Below are positions 39,359 to 49,117 of a stretch of 64,000 nt of DNA, one piece after another (position 1 is the stretch's first letter; each line of letters begins with the position of its first letter). A program made the translations under genes and the position numbers. Origin of the DNA: Halomonas rhizosphaerae (lineage in GTDB: Bacteria; Pseudomonadota; Gammaproteobacteria; Pseudomonadales; Halomonadaceae); NCBI RefSeq assembly GCF_030010555.1, contig NZ_JASCQP010000028.1:186001-250000 (forward strand), given 5' to 3'. A model generated the notes under the pieces. The model did not search any database. It was not told the origin of the DNA and saw only the letters and a list, made by a program, of their open reading frames with translations.

Positions 39359-39555
39359 CACTTGACCTCGATACCCAAGTTGAGAGACTGCACCGCCTTG
39401 ATCAGCGCCTCACGCCTGGCGTGCCCTTCCACCTCGGCCCCGTGGCGGCCAACCTCGACACTGTCGACGCCGTCCAGCATCATCAGGGCAGTGGTGATGC
39501 GGTTGACCTGATCGGCGTTCTCGACGCCCTGAAAGCTCAATGACTGATGGGCCAT
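39358..39555 (-). CDS. HMA-like ferredoxin-fold small protein without CxxC
   Basis: A 65-residue protein with the length and pattern of a heavy-metal-associated domain (copper chaperone fold). SLSFQGVENADQVNRITTALMM and DGVDSVEVGRHGAEVEG give the beta-alpha-beta pattern, and ALIKAVQSLNLGIEV closes it. The metal-binding CxxC of true chaperones is absent, and the protein has no cysteine at all. AGGAG precedes the ATG. Its stop overlaps the OsmC start, so the two are translated together. A role as a partner or regulator of the OsmC protein is inference. Confidence 0.7.
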   Translation of the reverse strand: MAHQSLSFQGVENADQVNRITTALMMLDGVDSVEVGRHGAEVEGHARREALIKAVQSLNLGIEVK

Positions 39556-39701
39556 GGGCGGCTCCTGACGCGGCATGAATGAGCGGGAAGGTCCGAGTCT
39601 AGCATGCCACCCGCGCGCCGGGCAGCGCTTGCAATGTCGCCCTCCCGCCCGCAACTAGTGCAGATGACCATGCCTGACGCCGAACCAAGAGGAGCCCGGA
39701 A

Positions 39702-40739
39702 ATGATGGATTGGATCGCTGCCACAGGCGGTCGGCAGGAGGCCGAATACCGGGTGACCTTTGACACCCCCGATGCACCCCGGCTGGCCCTGGATGCCACC
39801 GTGATGACGCCCCTCGCCCACCTCGGGGTGCTGGACGTCGAAGGCCCCGATGCCGAGACCTTCCTGCAGGGCCAGACCAGCGCCCAGGTCTCGCTGGCCG
39901 ACGGCGGCCTCGCCCCGCTGACCTGCTTCTGCACGCCCAAGGGGCGGATGCTGGCCAACGCCCAGCTGATGCGCGTCGCCCCGTCGCACTACCGCCTACT
40001 GATGCACGCCAGCCTGGTCGCCTCCCTGGCCGAGCACCTGAAGAAGTTCGCCCCCTTCTACAAGGTCGAACTGCATGTGCGCGACGACCTGGCGCTGCTG
40101 GGGCTGATCGGCCGCGAGGCCTCCGCGCTCGCCGAGGTGCGCTTCGATATCCTGCCGCCCCGGCCCTGGCACCAGGCCGGTGATGACGAACTCCAGGTGC
40201 TGGCGCATCCGGGACCCCGACCACGCCTGCTGGTCTGCCTGCCGGCCGACCGGGCCGAGGGGGCCTGGCAGTGGCTGAAGGCGCACGCCACGCCGGTCGG
40301 CAACGCCGTGTGGCGGCTGCACGACATCCAGGCGGGACTGGCCTGGCTCGAGGCCGACCAGCGCGACACCTACCTGCCGCAGATGATCAACTGGGAGGCG
40401 CTGGGCGGCATCAGCTTCAAGAAGGGGTGCTATACCGGCCAGGAAGTGGTCGCCCGCGCGCACTTCCGCGGCCAGGTCAAGAAGCGGATGGTGCGTGCCC
40501 AGCTCGACGGCGGGCTGCTGCCGGAGGCCGGCAGCGCCATCGAGGACGCCGACGACCGGCGCCTCGGCGAGGTGCTGTGCGCCGAACTGGACGCCTATGG
40601 CGAGGCCGAGGTGCTGGCGGTAATGAGCACCCGGGAACCCGCCCTGCCGCTGCGTTGCGCCGGGCAGAAGCTCAAGCTGCTCAAGCTGCCCTACCCCGTC
40701 GAGCGCCTGGACCCGGAGAGTCTGGCGGAAAGGACCTAG
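39702..40739 (+). CDS. ygfZ: folate-binding tRNA-modifying/Fe-S maintenance protein YgfZ
   Basis: A 345-residue aminomethyltransferase-fold protein that helps repair or assemble iron-sulfur enzymes, using tetrahydrofolate. The hallmark is FKKGCYTGQEVVARAHFRG with its conserved Cys. LDVEGPDAETFLQGQTSAQV and LTCFCTPKGRMLAN are the N-terminal blocks. MINWEALGGISF precedes the Cys motif. The ATG at 39702 has AGAGGAG upstream. It is convergent and essentially abutting with tatD. Its clients could include the nearby Fe-S fumarase. Confidence 0.92.
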   Translation: MMDWIAATGGRQEAEYRVTFDTPDAPRLALDATVMTPLAHLGVLDVEGPDAETFLQGQTSAQVSLADGGLAPLTCFCTPKGRMLANAQLMRVAPSHYRLLMHASLVASLAEHLKKFAPFYKVELHVRDDLALLGLIGREASALAEVRFDILPPRPWHQAGDDELQVLAHPGPRPRLLVCLPADRAEGAWQWLKAHATPVGNAVWRLHDIQAGLAWLEADQRDTYLPQMINWEALGGISFKKGCYTGQEVVARAHFRGQVKKRMVRAQLDGGLLPEAGSAIEDADDRRLGEVLCAELDAYGEAEVLAVMSTREPALPLRCAGQKLKLLKLPYPVERLDPESLAERT

Positions 40740-41498
40740 TCAGCAGCGGAACAGGCGGCGGGCGTTAGCGGTACTGTCCGTCGCTACCTTGTCGGTATCC
40801 TGACCTCGCCGCCTGGCTACCGCCCGGCAGACCTCGGCGACCCGTGCCGGCTCGTTGCGCTCGCCTCGATGGCCGGCCAGCGGCATGTCGGGGCTGTCGG
40901 TCTCCAGCACATAGCCGTCGTCGGGCAGCGAGGCCACCGCGCGGTGCAGCCGCTTTGCCCGATCGAAGGTAACGGCGCCGCCCAGGCCGACGACGAACCC
41001 CAGGTCGAGGAACTTCCTGGCCTGCTCCGGGGAGCCGGCGAAGGCATGGATCAACCCGCCGCCGCGGAGGTCCAACTGGCCAAGGCGCTTGGCCACCTGG
41101 TCGTTGGCGTGCACGCAGTGGATCACTACCGGCAGCTCCCGCGCCTTGGCCAGGCGAAGCTGGGCATCGAACAGCCGCCACTGCGCATCCAGGGTCTCGG
41201 CAAAGCGCGCATCGATGCCGCACTCGCCCACTGCCACTACCGCCGGATGCGCGTCCAGCGCCTGCGCCAGGGCCTCAAGGTCCTCGTCGCGATGGGTGTC
41301 CATGAAATAGGGGTGCAACCCCAGACAGATGCTGACGTCGCCGCGCTCACCCAGCGCCTGCACATTGGGCCAGCGGGCCCGGGTGGTCCCCGGCACGACG
41401 AAATGCGCCACACCCTCCGCCCTGGCCCGCTCGACCACCGCCTCGCGGTCGGCGTCGAAGTCGGGAAAGTCGAGGTGGCAGTGGGCATCGATCAGCAT
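40740..41498 (-). CDS. TatD-family metal-dependent hydrolase
   Basis: A 252-residue TIM-barrel deoxyribonuclease-family protein. The metal-binding motif is LIDAHCHLDFPDF. GECGIDARF provides the Glu, PVVIHCVHA and GGLIHAFAGS provide His ligands, and LETDSPDMPL provides the Asp. The pattern is closest to the YjjV branch of TatD proteins. The family includes 3'-5' nucleases acting on damaged DNA. It ends directly against ygfZ. Confidence 0.88.
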   Translation of the reverse strand: MLIDAHCHLDFPDFDADREAVVERARAEGVAHFVVPGTTRARWPNVQALGERGDVSICLGLHPYFMDTHRDEDLEALAQALDAHPAVVAVGECGIDARFAETLDAQWRLFDAQLRLAKARELPVVIHCVHANDQVAKRLGQLDLRGGGLIHAFAGSPEQARKFLDLGFVVGLGGAVTFDRAKRLHRAVASLPDDGYVLETDSPDMPLAGHRGERNEPARVAEVCRAVARRRGQDTDKVATDSTANARRLFRC

Positions 41499-41571
41499 CG
41501 GAAACGTCTCCGAAGAGGAGCCTTACAGTCGCGGCTTGCCCGGCGACAGCCCTTCGCGGAGGCGCTGTGAA

Positions 41572-41607
41572 CCCATCCCTGGGCGCTACCGATGCCATCC
41601 CTGGCAT
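41572..41607. repeat. two consecutive small hairpins with identical TCCC loops
   Basis: CCCA-TCCC-TGGG (41572-41583) and ATGCCA-TCCC-TGGCAT (41592-41607) occur 8 bases apart in the tatD-prfC gap (41499-41674). The gap otherwise shows only short GC-rich dyads and no gene. The arrangement resembles a dispersed intergenic repeat element, which a genome search could test. Confidence 0.45.
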
Positions 41608-41674
41608 AGGACCTCCGCTTCGGGCTATCCCCGGCGCCGCTCGCTTGGGCCCGATTCTATTGGCGGCCTGGCGC

Positions 41675-43264
41675 TCAGTGCTCCCGGGTGGGCTGGAAGC
41701 GGATCTCCGGCCAGCGCTCCTGGGTCATCTGCAGGTTCACGCGCGTGGGGGCGATATAGGTCAGGTAGCCGCCGCCGTCGATGGCCAGGTTGGCGCTGGC
41801 CTTGCGCTTGAACTCCTCGAGCTTCTTGGCGTCGTCGCTGTAGATCCAGCGGGCGGTGTTGACGTTCACCCCTTCATAGACACAGTCGACCTTGTACTCC
41901 TCCTTGAGGCGATGGGCGACGACGTCGAACTGCAGGGTACCCACGGCACCGAGGATCAGGTCGTTGTTGTCCAGCGGCATGAAGACCTGGGTGGCCCCCT
42001 CCTCGGAAAGCTGCTGCAGCCCCTTCTGCAACGCCTTCATCTTCAACGGATCCTTGAGGCGCACGCGCTTGAAGAGCTCCGGGGCGAAGTGCGGAATGCC
42101 GGTGAAGCGCATGTCCTCCCCCTGGGTGAAGGTATCGCCGATCTGGATGGTACCGTGGTTGTGCAGGCCGATGATGTCCCCGGGCCAAGCCTCCTCCACC
42201 TGGGAGCGGTCCGAGGCCATGAAGGTCAGGGCATCGGCGATCTTGACCTCCTTGCCGATGCGCACGTGGCGCATCTTCATGTTCTTGTCGTACTTGCCCG
42301 AGCAGACCCGCAGGAAGGCGATGCGGTCGCGGTGGTTGGGATCCATGTTGGCCTGGATCTTGAAGACGAAGCCGGTGAAACGCTCGTCCTCGGCTTCCAC
42401 CGTGCGGGTATCGGTCTCGCGCGGCTGGGGAGGCGGCGCGTACTCGACGAAGCCGTCCAGCATCTCGCGCACCCCGAAGTTGCCCATGGCGGTCCCGAAG
42501 TAGACCGGCGACAGCTCGCCTCGCAGGTAGGCCTCGTGGTCGAATTCATGGGAGGCGCCACGCACCAGTTCCACCTCCATGCGCAGCTCCTCGGCCTGCT
42601 CCTCGCCGAGCACGGCGTCCACCTCGGGGTTGTCGAGCCCCTCGATGCGCCGGTCATCGGGGATCTGGCTGCCCTGTCCCTGGGTGTAGAGGTGGATCAC
42701 GTCATTGTGGAGGTGATAGACGCCCTTGAAGTGGCGGCCCATGCCGATCGGCCAGGTCATGGGGGCACACTGGATGTTCAGCACTTCCTCTACCTCGTCC
42801 ATCACCTCGACGGGGTCGCGGACGTCGCGGTCCATCTTGTTGATGAAGGTGAGGATCGGCGTGGTGCGCAGGCGACACACCTCCATCAGCTTGATGGTCC
42901 GGGCCTCGACGCCCTTGGCGCCGTCGATCACCATCAGCGCCGAGTCCACCGCGGTCAGGGTGCGGTAGGTATCCTCGGAGAAGTCCTCGTGGCCGGGCGT
43001 GTCGAGCAGGTTGACGATGCGCCCGCCATAGGGGAACTGCATCACCGAGGTGGTCACCGAGATGCCGCGTTCCTGCTCCATCTTCATCCAGTCGGAGGTG
43101 GCGTGGCGGTCGTTGCGCTTGCTCTTCACCGAGCCGGCCATCTGGATGGCATTGCCGAACAGCAGCATCTTCTCGGTGATGGTGGTCTTGCCGGCGTCCG
43201 GGTGCGAGATGATCGCGAAGGTTCTGCGCAGCCCGACTTCACGGGCCAGGGTGGGGTTTGACAT
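41675..43264 (-). CDS. prfC: peptide chain release factor 3
   Basis: A 529-residue translational GTPase that recycles RF1/RF2 from the ribosome. The G1 motif is [10 protein letters not shown]. The G2 region is [14 protein letters not shown]3 is [10 protein letters not shown] and G4 is FINKMDRD. The length is exactly that of E. coli RF3. I prefer the ATG at 43264 over a TTG one codon upstream. It is transcribed alone. Confidence 0.97.
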   Translation of the reverse strand: MSNPTLAREVGLRRTFAIISHPDAGKTTITEKMLLFGNAIQMAGSVKSKRNDRHATSDWMKMEQERGISVTTSVMQFPYGGRIVNLLDTPGHEDFSEDTYRTLTAVDSALMVIDGAKGVEARTIKLMEVCRLRTTPILTFINKMDRDVRDPVEVMDEVEEVLNIQCAPMTWPIGMGRHFKGVYHLHNDVIHLYTQGQGSQIPDDRRIEGLDNPEVDAVLGEEQAEELRMEVELVRGASHEFDHEAYLRGELSPVYFGTAMGNFGVREMLDGFVEYAPPPQPRETDTRTVEAEDERFTGFVFKIQANMDPNHRDRIAFLRVCSGKYDKNMKMRHVRIGKEVKIADALTFMASDRSQVEEAWPGDIIGLHNHGTIQIGDTFTQGEDMRFTGIPHFAPELFKRVRLKDPLKMKALQKGLQQLSEEGATQVFMPLDNNDLILGAVGTLQFDVVAHRLKEEYKVDCVYEGVNVNTARWIYSDDAKKLEEFKRKASANLAIDGGGYLTYIAPTRVNLQMTQERWPEIRFQPTREH

Positions 43265-43380
43265 CAATGCGGTGCCTGGTCAGGACTCGAATGGGATTTC
43301 GAACGGTCATCATGATACCGCGACAGGCCAGGGGTCTGCACCCCGCATACCCCAGAGGCCGGGCGCCAGCATTCGCCCGG

Positions 43381-43923
43381 CTATCTGGGGCAACGTTCGA
43401 TGATGAGCAGGGTCTTTTCATCGAGTCCCAGTGTCCCTAAGGGATCCGAGACTCCCGCTTCTCTGAGCCAGCGCAGCTGCAGCCGGTAGGCTTCCCCCTC
43501 GAGGATGCCGGGGGTCCGCACATTGGTATCGTCCAGGTTATGGACCTGGAAATGGTGGGTCAGCTCGTGAAGCAGATAACTCCTGTCGACAGGATCGTCA
43601 CGGTCGAACGCGTTATCGAGATAAATGATCTTCTCGGCAGGGGCGTAGGCGCCCTTGATCAGGGTGGCCAGCGGCTCGGGGAAGTCGGGAAAGCATCGCT
43701 GCTGAAGTCGGGACTGGCTCTCGAACAGGATCCCGGGTATCGGGGGTTCCCGGTAAGCCGTCCGTGCCGCCAGCCAGGCACTCATGTTCCTGACCAGGGG
43801 CTCAAGGGAAGGGGCTGGCCTTCCCTCCGGGAGTTCAGGCGACCCCGATGACGCGAGAGGAGCCGCCAGCAACAGCATGGCGACAAGCAGCCAGCACGTG
43901 TGCCGGCCTCGCCATGACGGCAT
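43381..43923 (-). CDS. secreted putative zinc metalloprotease-like protein
   Basis: About 180 residues with an N-terminal signal sequence (RGRHTCWLLVAMLLLAAPLASS) and a zincin motif HELTHHFQ (HExxH) in YLLHELTHHFQVHN. A downstream Glu occurs in ILEGEAYRLQLRW, which could be the third ligand. I do not know a named family with certainty; it may be a DUF6647-type protein. The start is ambiguous. The ATG at 43923 gives the best signal peptide, while an in-frame ATG at 43986 has GGGG close upstream. Base composition is slightly lower in GC than the neighbours. It stands alone between prfC and an SDR gene. Confidence 0.6.
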   Translation of the reverse strand: MPSWRGRHTCWLLVAMLLLAAPLASSGSPELPEGRPAPSLEPLVRNMSAWLAARTAYREPPIPGILFESQSRLQQRCFPDFPEPLATLIKGAYAPAEKIIYLDNAFDRDDPVDRSYLLHELTHHFQVHNLDDTNVRTPGILEGEAYRLQLRWLREAGVSDPLGTLGLDEKTLLIIERCPR

Positions 43924-44097
43924 GACTGCGACGACCGCGAGAGGCCAGCATGTCGCCAGTACAGCCGCCGTGAACGAACGCAACATCCCCACACTCTGCG
44001 GCCCGGAAGGAAAACGCCGGTGTCTGCCCGCCCTGCAGATACCTCGTTGAGACATCACTGCAGTCTAGTTGACCGCAGCAGGCAGGGGAGAAATCCC

Positions 44098-44205
44098 ATG
44101 ACGCATCGCGAACCGGCCGACCAGGCTCATCGCCTGGCGGCGTGCCTGGCGAAGAGCCCAGCCGTGGCCGCTGGACGACCGCTTCGCGATATCCTCCATC
44201 GATGA
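44098..44205 (+). CDS. possible small protein, 35 residues
   Basis: A short frame starts with ATG at 44098, preceded by GGGGAG at a good distance, and reads MTHREPADQAHRLAAC and onward to ILHR. It lies in the gap between the putative metalloprotease gene and the SDR gene. There is no recognisable domain. It may be chance, since the surrounding GC-rich DNA yields many open frames. Confidence 0.2.
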   Translation: MTHREPADQAHRLAACLAKSPAVAAGRPLRDILHR

Positions 44206-44218
44206 TCCTCAGGGCCGC

Positions 44219-44884
44219 CTACCAGGGCAGCGACTCGCCGTTGCTGTGCCAGAAGCCGCCACTGGTCGCCAGGGTGAGTGCCGTGATGCGCTCGGCAATC
44301 CCTTCGGCGGCCTCCTCCGGGGTGATCAGGCCGCCGAAGTTGACCATGCGCGTCTGCACATAGCCCGGATGCAGCTGGGCCACGGCAATGCCCCGAGGCG
44401 CCAGGTCCACCGCCAGCGACTTGCCGAAGGCGTTCAGCGCCGCCTTGGAGGCGCGGTAGCCGTAGCGACCGCCGGCGTCGTTGTCGGCGATGGAGCCCAT
44501 GCGGCTGGTGATGTTGGCGACCTTGGCGCCCTCGCCCAGGCAGGGCAGCAGCACCTCGGTCACCCGCAGCGGGGCATAGGCATTGATTTCCATCTGCGCC
44601 CGGATGGCATCGAAATCGAGCGCCCCCAGCGACTCGTCGTGGAGCATCCCGGCATTGTTGATCAGCAGGTCCAGCGGCCGGCCGGCGAGTGCCTCGGCGA
44701 GTCGGGCGACGTCCGCTTCCCGGGTGACGTCGATGCCGTCGATGACCCGGCTCGCCACCTCGGCGAGCTCGGCGGAAGCGTGGCGACAGACGCCGATCAC
44801 CTGCCAGCCCGCCTGGTGATAGTGACGGGCCAGCGCCAGGCCGACGCCGCGGTTGGCGCCGGTGATCAGTACGGTGGAAGCCAT
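44219..44884 (-). CDS. short-chain dehydrogenase/reductase, C-factor-like
   Basis: A 221-residue SDR. LITGANRGVGLALAR is the cofactor motif. LLINNAGML is the NAG motif. ITSRMGS gives the Ser, and YGYRASKAALN gives Tyr and Lys. LHPGYVQTRM is the cofactor loop. The short length and spacing match the CsgA/C-factor-like group. GAGGAG precedes the ATG. It follows the aldo-keto reductase gene on the same strand by about 37 bases, so they may form a carbonyl-reducing pair. The substrate is unknown. Confidence 0.85.
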   Translation of the reverse strand: MASTVLITGANRGVGLALARHYHQAGWQVIGVCRHASAELAEVASRVIDGIDVTREADVARLAEALAGRPLDLLINNAGMLHDESLGALDFDAIRAQMEINAYAPLRVTEVLLPCLGEGAKVANITSRMGSIADNDAGGRYGYRASKAALNAFGKSLAVDLAPRGIAVAQLHPGYVQTRMVNFGGLITPEEAAEGIAERITALTLATSGGFWHSNGESLPW

Positions 44885-44920
44885 GTCATCTCCTCTCGAA
44901 GGTCCGGGGGCCGGCCGGGA

Positions 44921-45730
44921 TCAGTCCCACGCCGGGGCGAAGTCCGGATCGGCGATGCGCTCGCCGCGATCCAGGCCCGCGATCGCCTCGAGTTCGTCCT
45001 CGCCCAGGGTAAGGTCGAGGGCCGCCAGGTTGCCCGCCAGGTGCTCGCGACGGGTGGACGACGGGATGGTCACCACGCCACGCGACCGGGTCCAGGCCAG
45101 AGCCACCTGGGCCGGCGAGACGCCATGGGCCTCGGCGATGCCCTTCAGGGTCTCGTCCTCCAGCACCTTGCCCACGGCGAGCGGCATGTACCCGGTGACG
45201 GTCAGGCCGCGCGCCTGGCAGTGCTCCACTACCGCACGGTTCTGCAGGAAGGGATGCACCTCGACCTGATTGGTCAACAGCGCGTCCGGACCGAGGATCT
45301 CGAGGGCCCGGTCGACCTGGGCGATGGTGAAGTTGGAGACCCCGATGTGACGCGCCTGGCCGGCCTGCTGTACCTCGCGCAGGGCCGTCAGGTAGTCGGC
45401 CATGGGCACGGCGTCGTCCGGCGAGGGCCAGTGGATCAGCAGCAGGTCGACGTAATCGGTGCCGAGTTTCTCCAGGCTCTCCTGGACGCTGGCCTTGAGG
45501 GACGCGGGCGCGAGGCGGTCGTGCCAGACCTTGGTGGTGACGAAGAGCGACTCGCGCGACACCTCGCTCTCGGCGATGGCCTCGCCCACGTCCTGCTCGT
45601 TGTCGTACATCTGGGCGGTGTCGATGTGGCGGAATCCCAGTGCCAGGGCATCGTGGATCACCCGCTTCAGGGTATCGCCCTTGAGGCGGAAGGTACCGAG
45701 GCCGGGATTGGGCAATATCGGGGTGCTCAT
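44921..45730 (-). CDS. dkgB: aldo/keto reductase, DkgB-like
   Basis: A 269-residue NADPH-dependent aldo-keto reductase, close in length to E. coli DkgB (267). The tetrad Asp-Tyr-Lys-His is seen in HIDTAQMYDNE, FVTTKVW and LLLIHWPSP. GVSNFTIAQVDRA and IPSSTRREHLAGNL are family blocks. Such enzymes reduce methylglyoxal and 2,5-diketo-D-gluconate. AGGAG precedes the ATG at 45730, and the upstream open frame is not homologous. It precedes the SDR gene. Confidence 0.88.
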   Translation of the reverse strand: MSTPILPNPGLGTFRLKGDTLKRVIHDALALGFRHIDTAQMYDNEQDVGEAIAESEVSRESLFVTTKVWHDRLAPASLKASVQESLEKLGTDYVDLLLIHWPSPDDAVPMADYLTALREVQQAGQARHIGVSNFTIAQVDRALEILGPDALLTNQVEVHPFLQNRAVVEHCQARGLTVTGYMPLAVGKVLEDETLKGIAEAHGVSPAQVALAWTRSRGVVTIPSSTRREHLAGNLAALDLTLGEDELEAIAGLDRGERIADPDFAPAWD

Positions 45731-45909
45731 GGGATCTCCTTCTCGTGCCATGGTGTCGATGCGACTCCCTCCTAGGTGCGGCGCTCGACGGCCGACTTCA
45801 AGGGCCCGCCTGCACGCGGCCATCCCGGCTGCCGGACGTGACCTACACTGAAGGCCATCATCGGGGCATAGCGAAGCCCTCCGGCACGGCCATGGGACGA
45901 GACATCGGC

Positions 45910-47748
45910 ATGGAACCCAATCACCGCTTCAACGTGATCTACGTGATCATCGCCGTGATGCTCTTCCTGACGTTCCAGAGCGTCTATCGCGACTGGCAGA
46001 CCACCGAACCCATCCCCTACTCGGAATTCACCCGGCTGCTGGAGGAGGGACGGATCGCCGAGGTGCAGGTCGGCGACGACCGCCTCACCGGCACCTTCAC
46101 CGCCCCCCTTCCCGACGGCCGCACCGCCTTCACCACCAACCGCGTCCCGCCCGATCTGGCCGACCGGCTGGCGCAGCACGACGTCACCTTCAACGGCCGT
46201 CCGGAGAGCCCCTTCCTGACCGTCCTGCTGTCGTGGTTCCTGCCGCTGGTGCTGCTGTTCGCGATCTGGTCCCTGCTGATCCGCCGGATGACCGGTGGCG
46301 GCGGGATCGGCGGGATGATGTCCATCGGCAAGTCCAAGGCCAAGGTCTACGTGGAGACCGCCACCAAGGTGACCTTCGAGGATGTCGCCGGGGTCGACGA
46401 GGCCAAGAACGAACTCCAGGAGGTAGTGGCCTTCCTGCGCGACCCCGAGCGCTACGGCCGGCTCGGCGCCCATATTCCCAAGGGCATCCTGCTGGTCGGC
46501 CCGCCGGGTACCGGCAAGACGCTCCTGGCCCGGGCCGTGGCGGGGGAAGCCGGGGTCCCCTTCTTCTCCATCTCCGGCTCGGAGTTCGTCGAGATGTTCG
46601 TCGGGGTCGGCGCCGCGCGGGTCCGCGACCTCTTCGAGCAGGCCGGCAAGGCCAAGCCGTGCATCATCTTCATCGACGAGCTGGATGCCCTGGGCCGCGC
46701 CAGGGGCCCGGGCATCCTGGGTGGCCAGGACGAGAAGGAGCAGACCCTCAACCAGCTGCTCTCCGAGCTCGACGGTTTCGACCCTTCCACGGGCATCGTG
46801 CTGCTGGCCGCCACCAACCGGCCGGAGATCCTCGACCCCGCCCTGCTGCGTGCCGGCCGCTTCGACCGCCAGGTACTGGTCGACCGCCCCGAGCGCAAGG
46901 GCCGTCGGCAGATCCTCGAGGTGCATATCGGTAAGATCCACTCGCTGGCGGCCGACGTGGACCTGGACCATATCGCCTCGCTGACCCCCGGCTTCACCGG
47001 GGCCGATCTTGCCAACCTGGTCAACGAGGCCGCCCTGCTGGCGACCCGCCGGGACAGCGAGGAGGTGGCCATGGAGGACTTCACCAACGCCATCGAGCGC
47101 ATCGTCGCCGGCCTGGAGAAGAAGAGCCGCCTGCTCAACGACCACGAGCGGTCCGTGGTGGCCCACCACGAGATGGGCCACGCCCTGGTGGCCGCCTCCC
47201 TGCCGGGCATGGACCCGGTGCACAAGGTGTCGATCATCCCCCGCGGCGTCGGCGCACTGGGCTACACCATCCAGCGGCCCACCGAGGACCGTTTCCTGCA
47301 GACCGTCAGCGACCTGAAATACCGCATGGCCGTACTGATGGGCGGCCGCGCCGCCGAACGGCTGGTCTTCGACGAGGTCTCCACCGGGGCCGCCGACGAC
47401 CTGGCCAAGGTCACCGAGATCGCCCGTGACATGGCGACCCGCTTCGGGATGGCGGACGAGGCCGGCCAGGTGGTCTACGAGAAGGACCGCCAGGCCTTCC
47501 TGGGCGATGTCTACGGCACCAGCCAACGACATGACTACTCCGAGGCCACCGCCCGGGAGATCGACCTCTCGGTCCGCCAGCTGGTGGACGAGGCCTATGC
47601 CCTGGCCCGCGAGACCCTCGGCGCGCGCCGCCAGGACCTGCTCCAGGGCGCCGCCCTGCTGCTCGAGCGCGAGACGCTCACCGCCGACGAGTACCCGCCG
47701 ATGAAGCCATCCCTCCCCGCCGGGAACGCCTCCGACGCCGGTCCATGA
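45910..47748 (+). CDS. ftsH: ATP-dependent zinc metalloprotease, FtsH paralogue
   Basis: A 612-residue membrane AAA+ protease. Membrane segments lie at about residues 7-25 and 103-123. The Walker A GPPGTGKT is at 197-204, with pore loop FVEMFVG near 226-232. The Walker B FIDELDA is at 254-260. The zinc motif HHEMGH has ligands His420 and His424 and Glu421 as catalyst. It lacks the usual ftsH neighbours (rrmJ, folP, glmM). FIDELD, and Met in HEMGH, suggest a second type of FtsH rather than the housekeeping copy. The start is taken as the ATG at 45910. A start six codons earlier is possible. Confidence 0.88.
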   Translation: MEPNHRFNVIYVIIAVMLFLTFQSVYRDWQTTEPIPYSEFTRLLEEGRIAEVQVGDDRLTGTFTAPLPDGRTAFTTNRVPPDLADRLAQHDVTFNGRPESPFLTVLLSWFLPLVLLFAIWSLLIRRMTGGGGIGGMMSIGKSKAKVYVETATKVTFEDVAGVDEAKNELQEVVAFLRDPERYGRLGAHIPKGILLVGPPGTGKTLLARAVAGEAGVPFFSISGSEFVEMFVGVGAARVRDLFEQAGKAKPCIIFIDELDALGRARGPGILGGQDEKEQTLNQLLSELDGFDPSTGIVLLAATNRPEILDPALLRAGRFDRQVLVDRPERKGRRQILEVHIGKIHSLAADVDLDHIASLTPGFTGADLANLVNEAALLATRRDSEEVAMEDFTNAIERIVAGLEKKSRLLNDHERSVVAHHEMGHALVAASLPGMDPVHKVSIIPRGVGALGYTIQRPTEDRFLQTVSDLKYRMAVLMGGRAAERLVFDEVSTGAADDLAKVTEIARDMATRFGMADEAGQVVYEKDRQAFLGDVYGTSQRHDYSEATAREIDLSVRQLVDEAYALARETLGARRQDLLQGAALLLERETLTADEYPPMKPSLPAGNASDAGP

Positions 47749-47763
47749 CGCCGCGGCCGCGCC

Positions 47764-49086
47764 TCACACCCCGAAGGGATAGGTGTCGGGGATGGCCTCG
47801 CGCTGCCAGCTTGATCCCGGTGCCAGCGGCTCGACGGCCGTGGTCTCGTCCAGGTGGTAGAGGGCATCGAACTGCTCGGCCAGGCAGGCGCGAAAATAGT
47901 GGCTGCCCCGCTCCGTCTCCGGGCGATAGATCACCCCGATCGCCCGCTCCAGCAGACTCTCCTCGAGCGGCTCGGCCCGCGTCGGCGAGAGAGGCAGGTA
48001 GAAGCGGTCGAGCCCGCTGCGATGGAAGAGCCGCTCGACGCTGCCCTCGAGCGACGGGCGTACCCAGCGATGCTCGGCGGGTCCATCCCAGTCGCGGGCG
48101 GCCGTGACATGGCCGGTATGCGTGGTGAACCCCACCAGCAGCACCCGCTCGGCACCGAAGCGCTGCCGCGCCAGCTGGCCGACGTTGTGCTGCGCCTGGC
48201 GCCAGCCCATCTCGGTGGCACGGGCGTCACCCAGGTGCGAGTTGTGGGCCCACACCACCACCTTGCCCGCTCCCCCCTGTCGACGCAGGTGGTCGTGCAG
48301 TTCAACAAGGGTCTCGGTCATGTGGCTGTCACGCAGGTTCCAGGTATCGACACGGGCGCCGAACATGGCCCGGTAATAGGCCTCGGCATTGACCACCACC
48401 CGGGCGTTCTGCTCGGCGAAGAACTGCGCGTCGATAGCCCGGCGACCGTCCGCCTCGAGGTAGTCGGCAGCCCGCTCCATCAGCCGGACCTGCAGGCCCA
48501 CGGCCGCCCGCTCGCAGGAGGGGCTCAGGCCGAAGGCCACGTTGCGCCCGTAGTGGAAGGGGTCACCGCGATGGTCGAGACAGGCATAGCCCCGGCGGGC
48601 CACCTCGGCCTGCTCGGGGTCGACGCGCGCCAGGTAGTCGATCACCGCCTCGGCCGAGCGATGCAGGCTGTAGAGGTCCATGCCGTGGAAGCCGGCCTTC
48701 GTCGCCAGCGGCTGGCGGGCATTGTGCCGGCGCAGCCAGGCGATGAAGTCGCGTACCTCATGGTTGCACCACATCCAGTGGGGAAAGCGCTGGAAGTCCG
48801 CGAAGGCATCGTCCAGGGAATCCTCGCCCCCGCCACGCACGTAGCGGTCGAGCCGCAGGGCATCGGGCCAGTCGGCCTCCACCAGCACCGCCTCGAAGCC
48901 CTTCTCCTCGATCAGCCGCCGGCTGATCTCCGCGCGCAGGCGATAGAACTCGGCCGTGCCGTGGGAGGCCTCGCCGAGCAGCACGAAGGGTCGCTCGCCG
49001 ACCCGTTCCAGCAGCGCGTCATGGTCGCTGGCGCGGCCGTCGAGCCGCAGGGCGCGCTCACGGACACAGGCAAGGGGGGTCGTCAT
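47764..49086 (-). CDS. erythromycin esterase-family protein
   Basis: A 440-residue protein of the erythromycin-esterase superfamily. GEASHGTAEFYRLR, VEADWPDALRLDRYV, FHGMDLYSLHRS and WAHNSHLGDARATEMGWRQ contain the His and Glu residues of the active site. Characterised members (EreA, EreB) open macrolide lactone rings. Many homologues of this length are uncharacterised. GGAGG lies 8 bases before the ATG at 49086. It is preceded on the same strand by an RND pump gene only 32 bases away. Macrolide resistance is not shown by sequence. Confidence 0.85.
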   Translation of the reverse strand: MTTPLACVRERALRLDGRASDHDALLERVGERPFVLLGEASHGTAEFYRLRAEISRRLIEEKGFEAVLVEADWPDALRLDRYVRGGGEDSLDDAFADFQRFPHWMWCNHEVRDFIAWLRRHNARQPLATKAGFHGMDLYSLHRSAEAVIDYLARVDPEQAEVARRGYACLDHRGDPFHYGRNVAFGLSPSCERAAVGLQVRLMERAADYLEADGRRAIDAQFFAEQNARVVVNAEAYYRAMFGARVDTWNLRDSHMTETLVELHDHLRRQGGAGKVVVWAHNSHLGDARATEMGWRQAQHNVGQLARQRFGAERVLLVGFTTHTGHVTAARDWDGPAEHRWVRPSLEGSVERLFHRSGLDRFYLPLSPTRAEPLEESLLERAIGVIYRPETERGSHYFRACLAEQFDALYHLDETTAVEPLAPGSSWQREAIPDTYPFGV

Positions 49087-49117
49087 GGCAGGCACCTCCG
49101 GGAGAACGCATCGAGCC

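Noticed and set aside
45772..47532. A 586-codon minus-strand frame opposite ftsH
   Set aside because: It is a shadow frame. The FtsH motifs on the plus strand are decisive.
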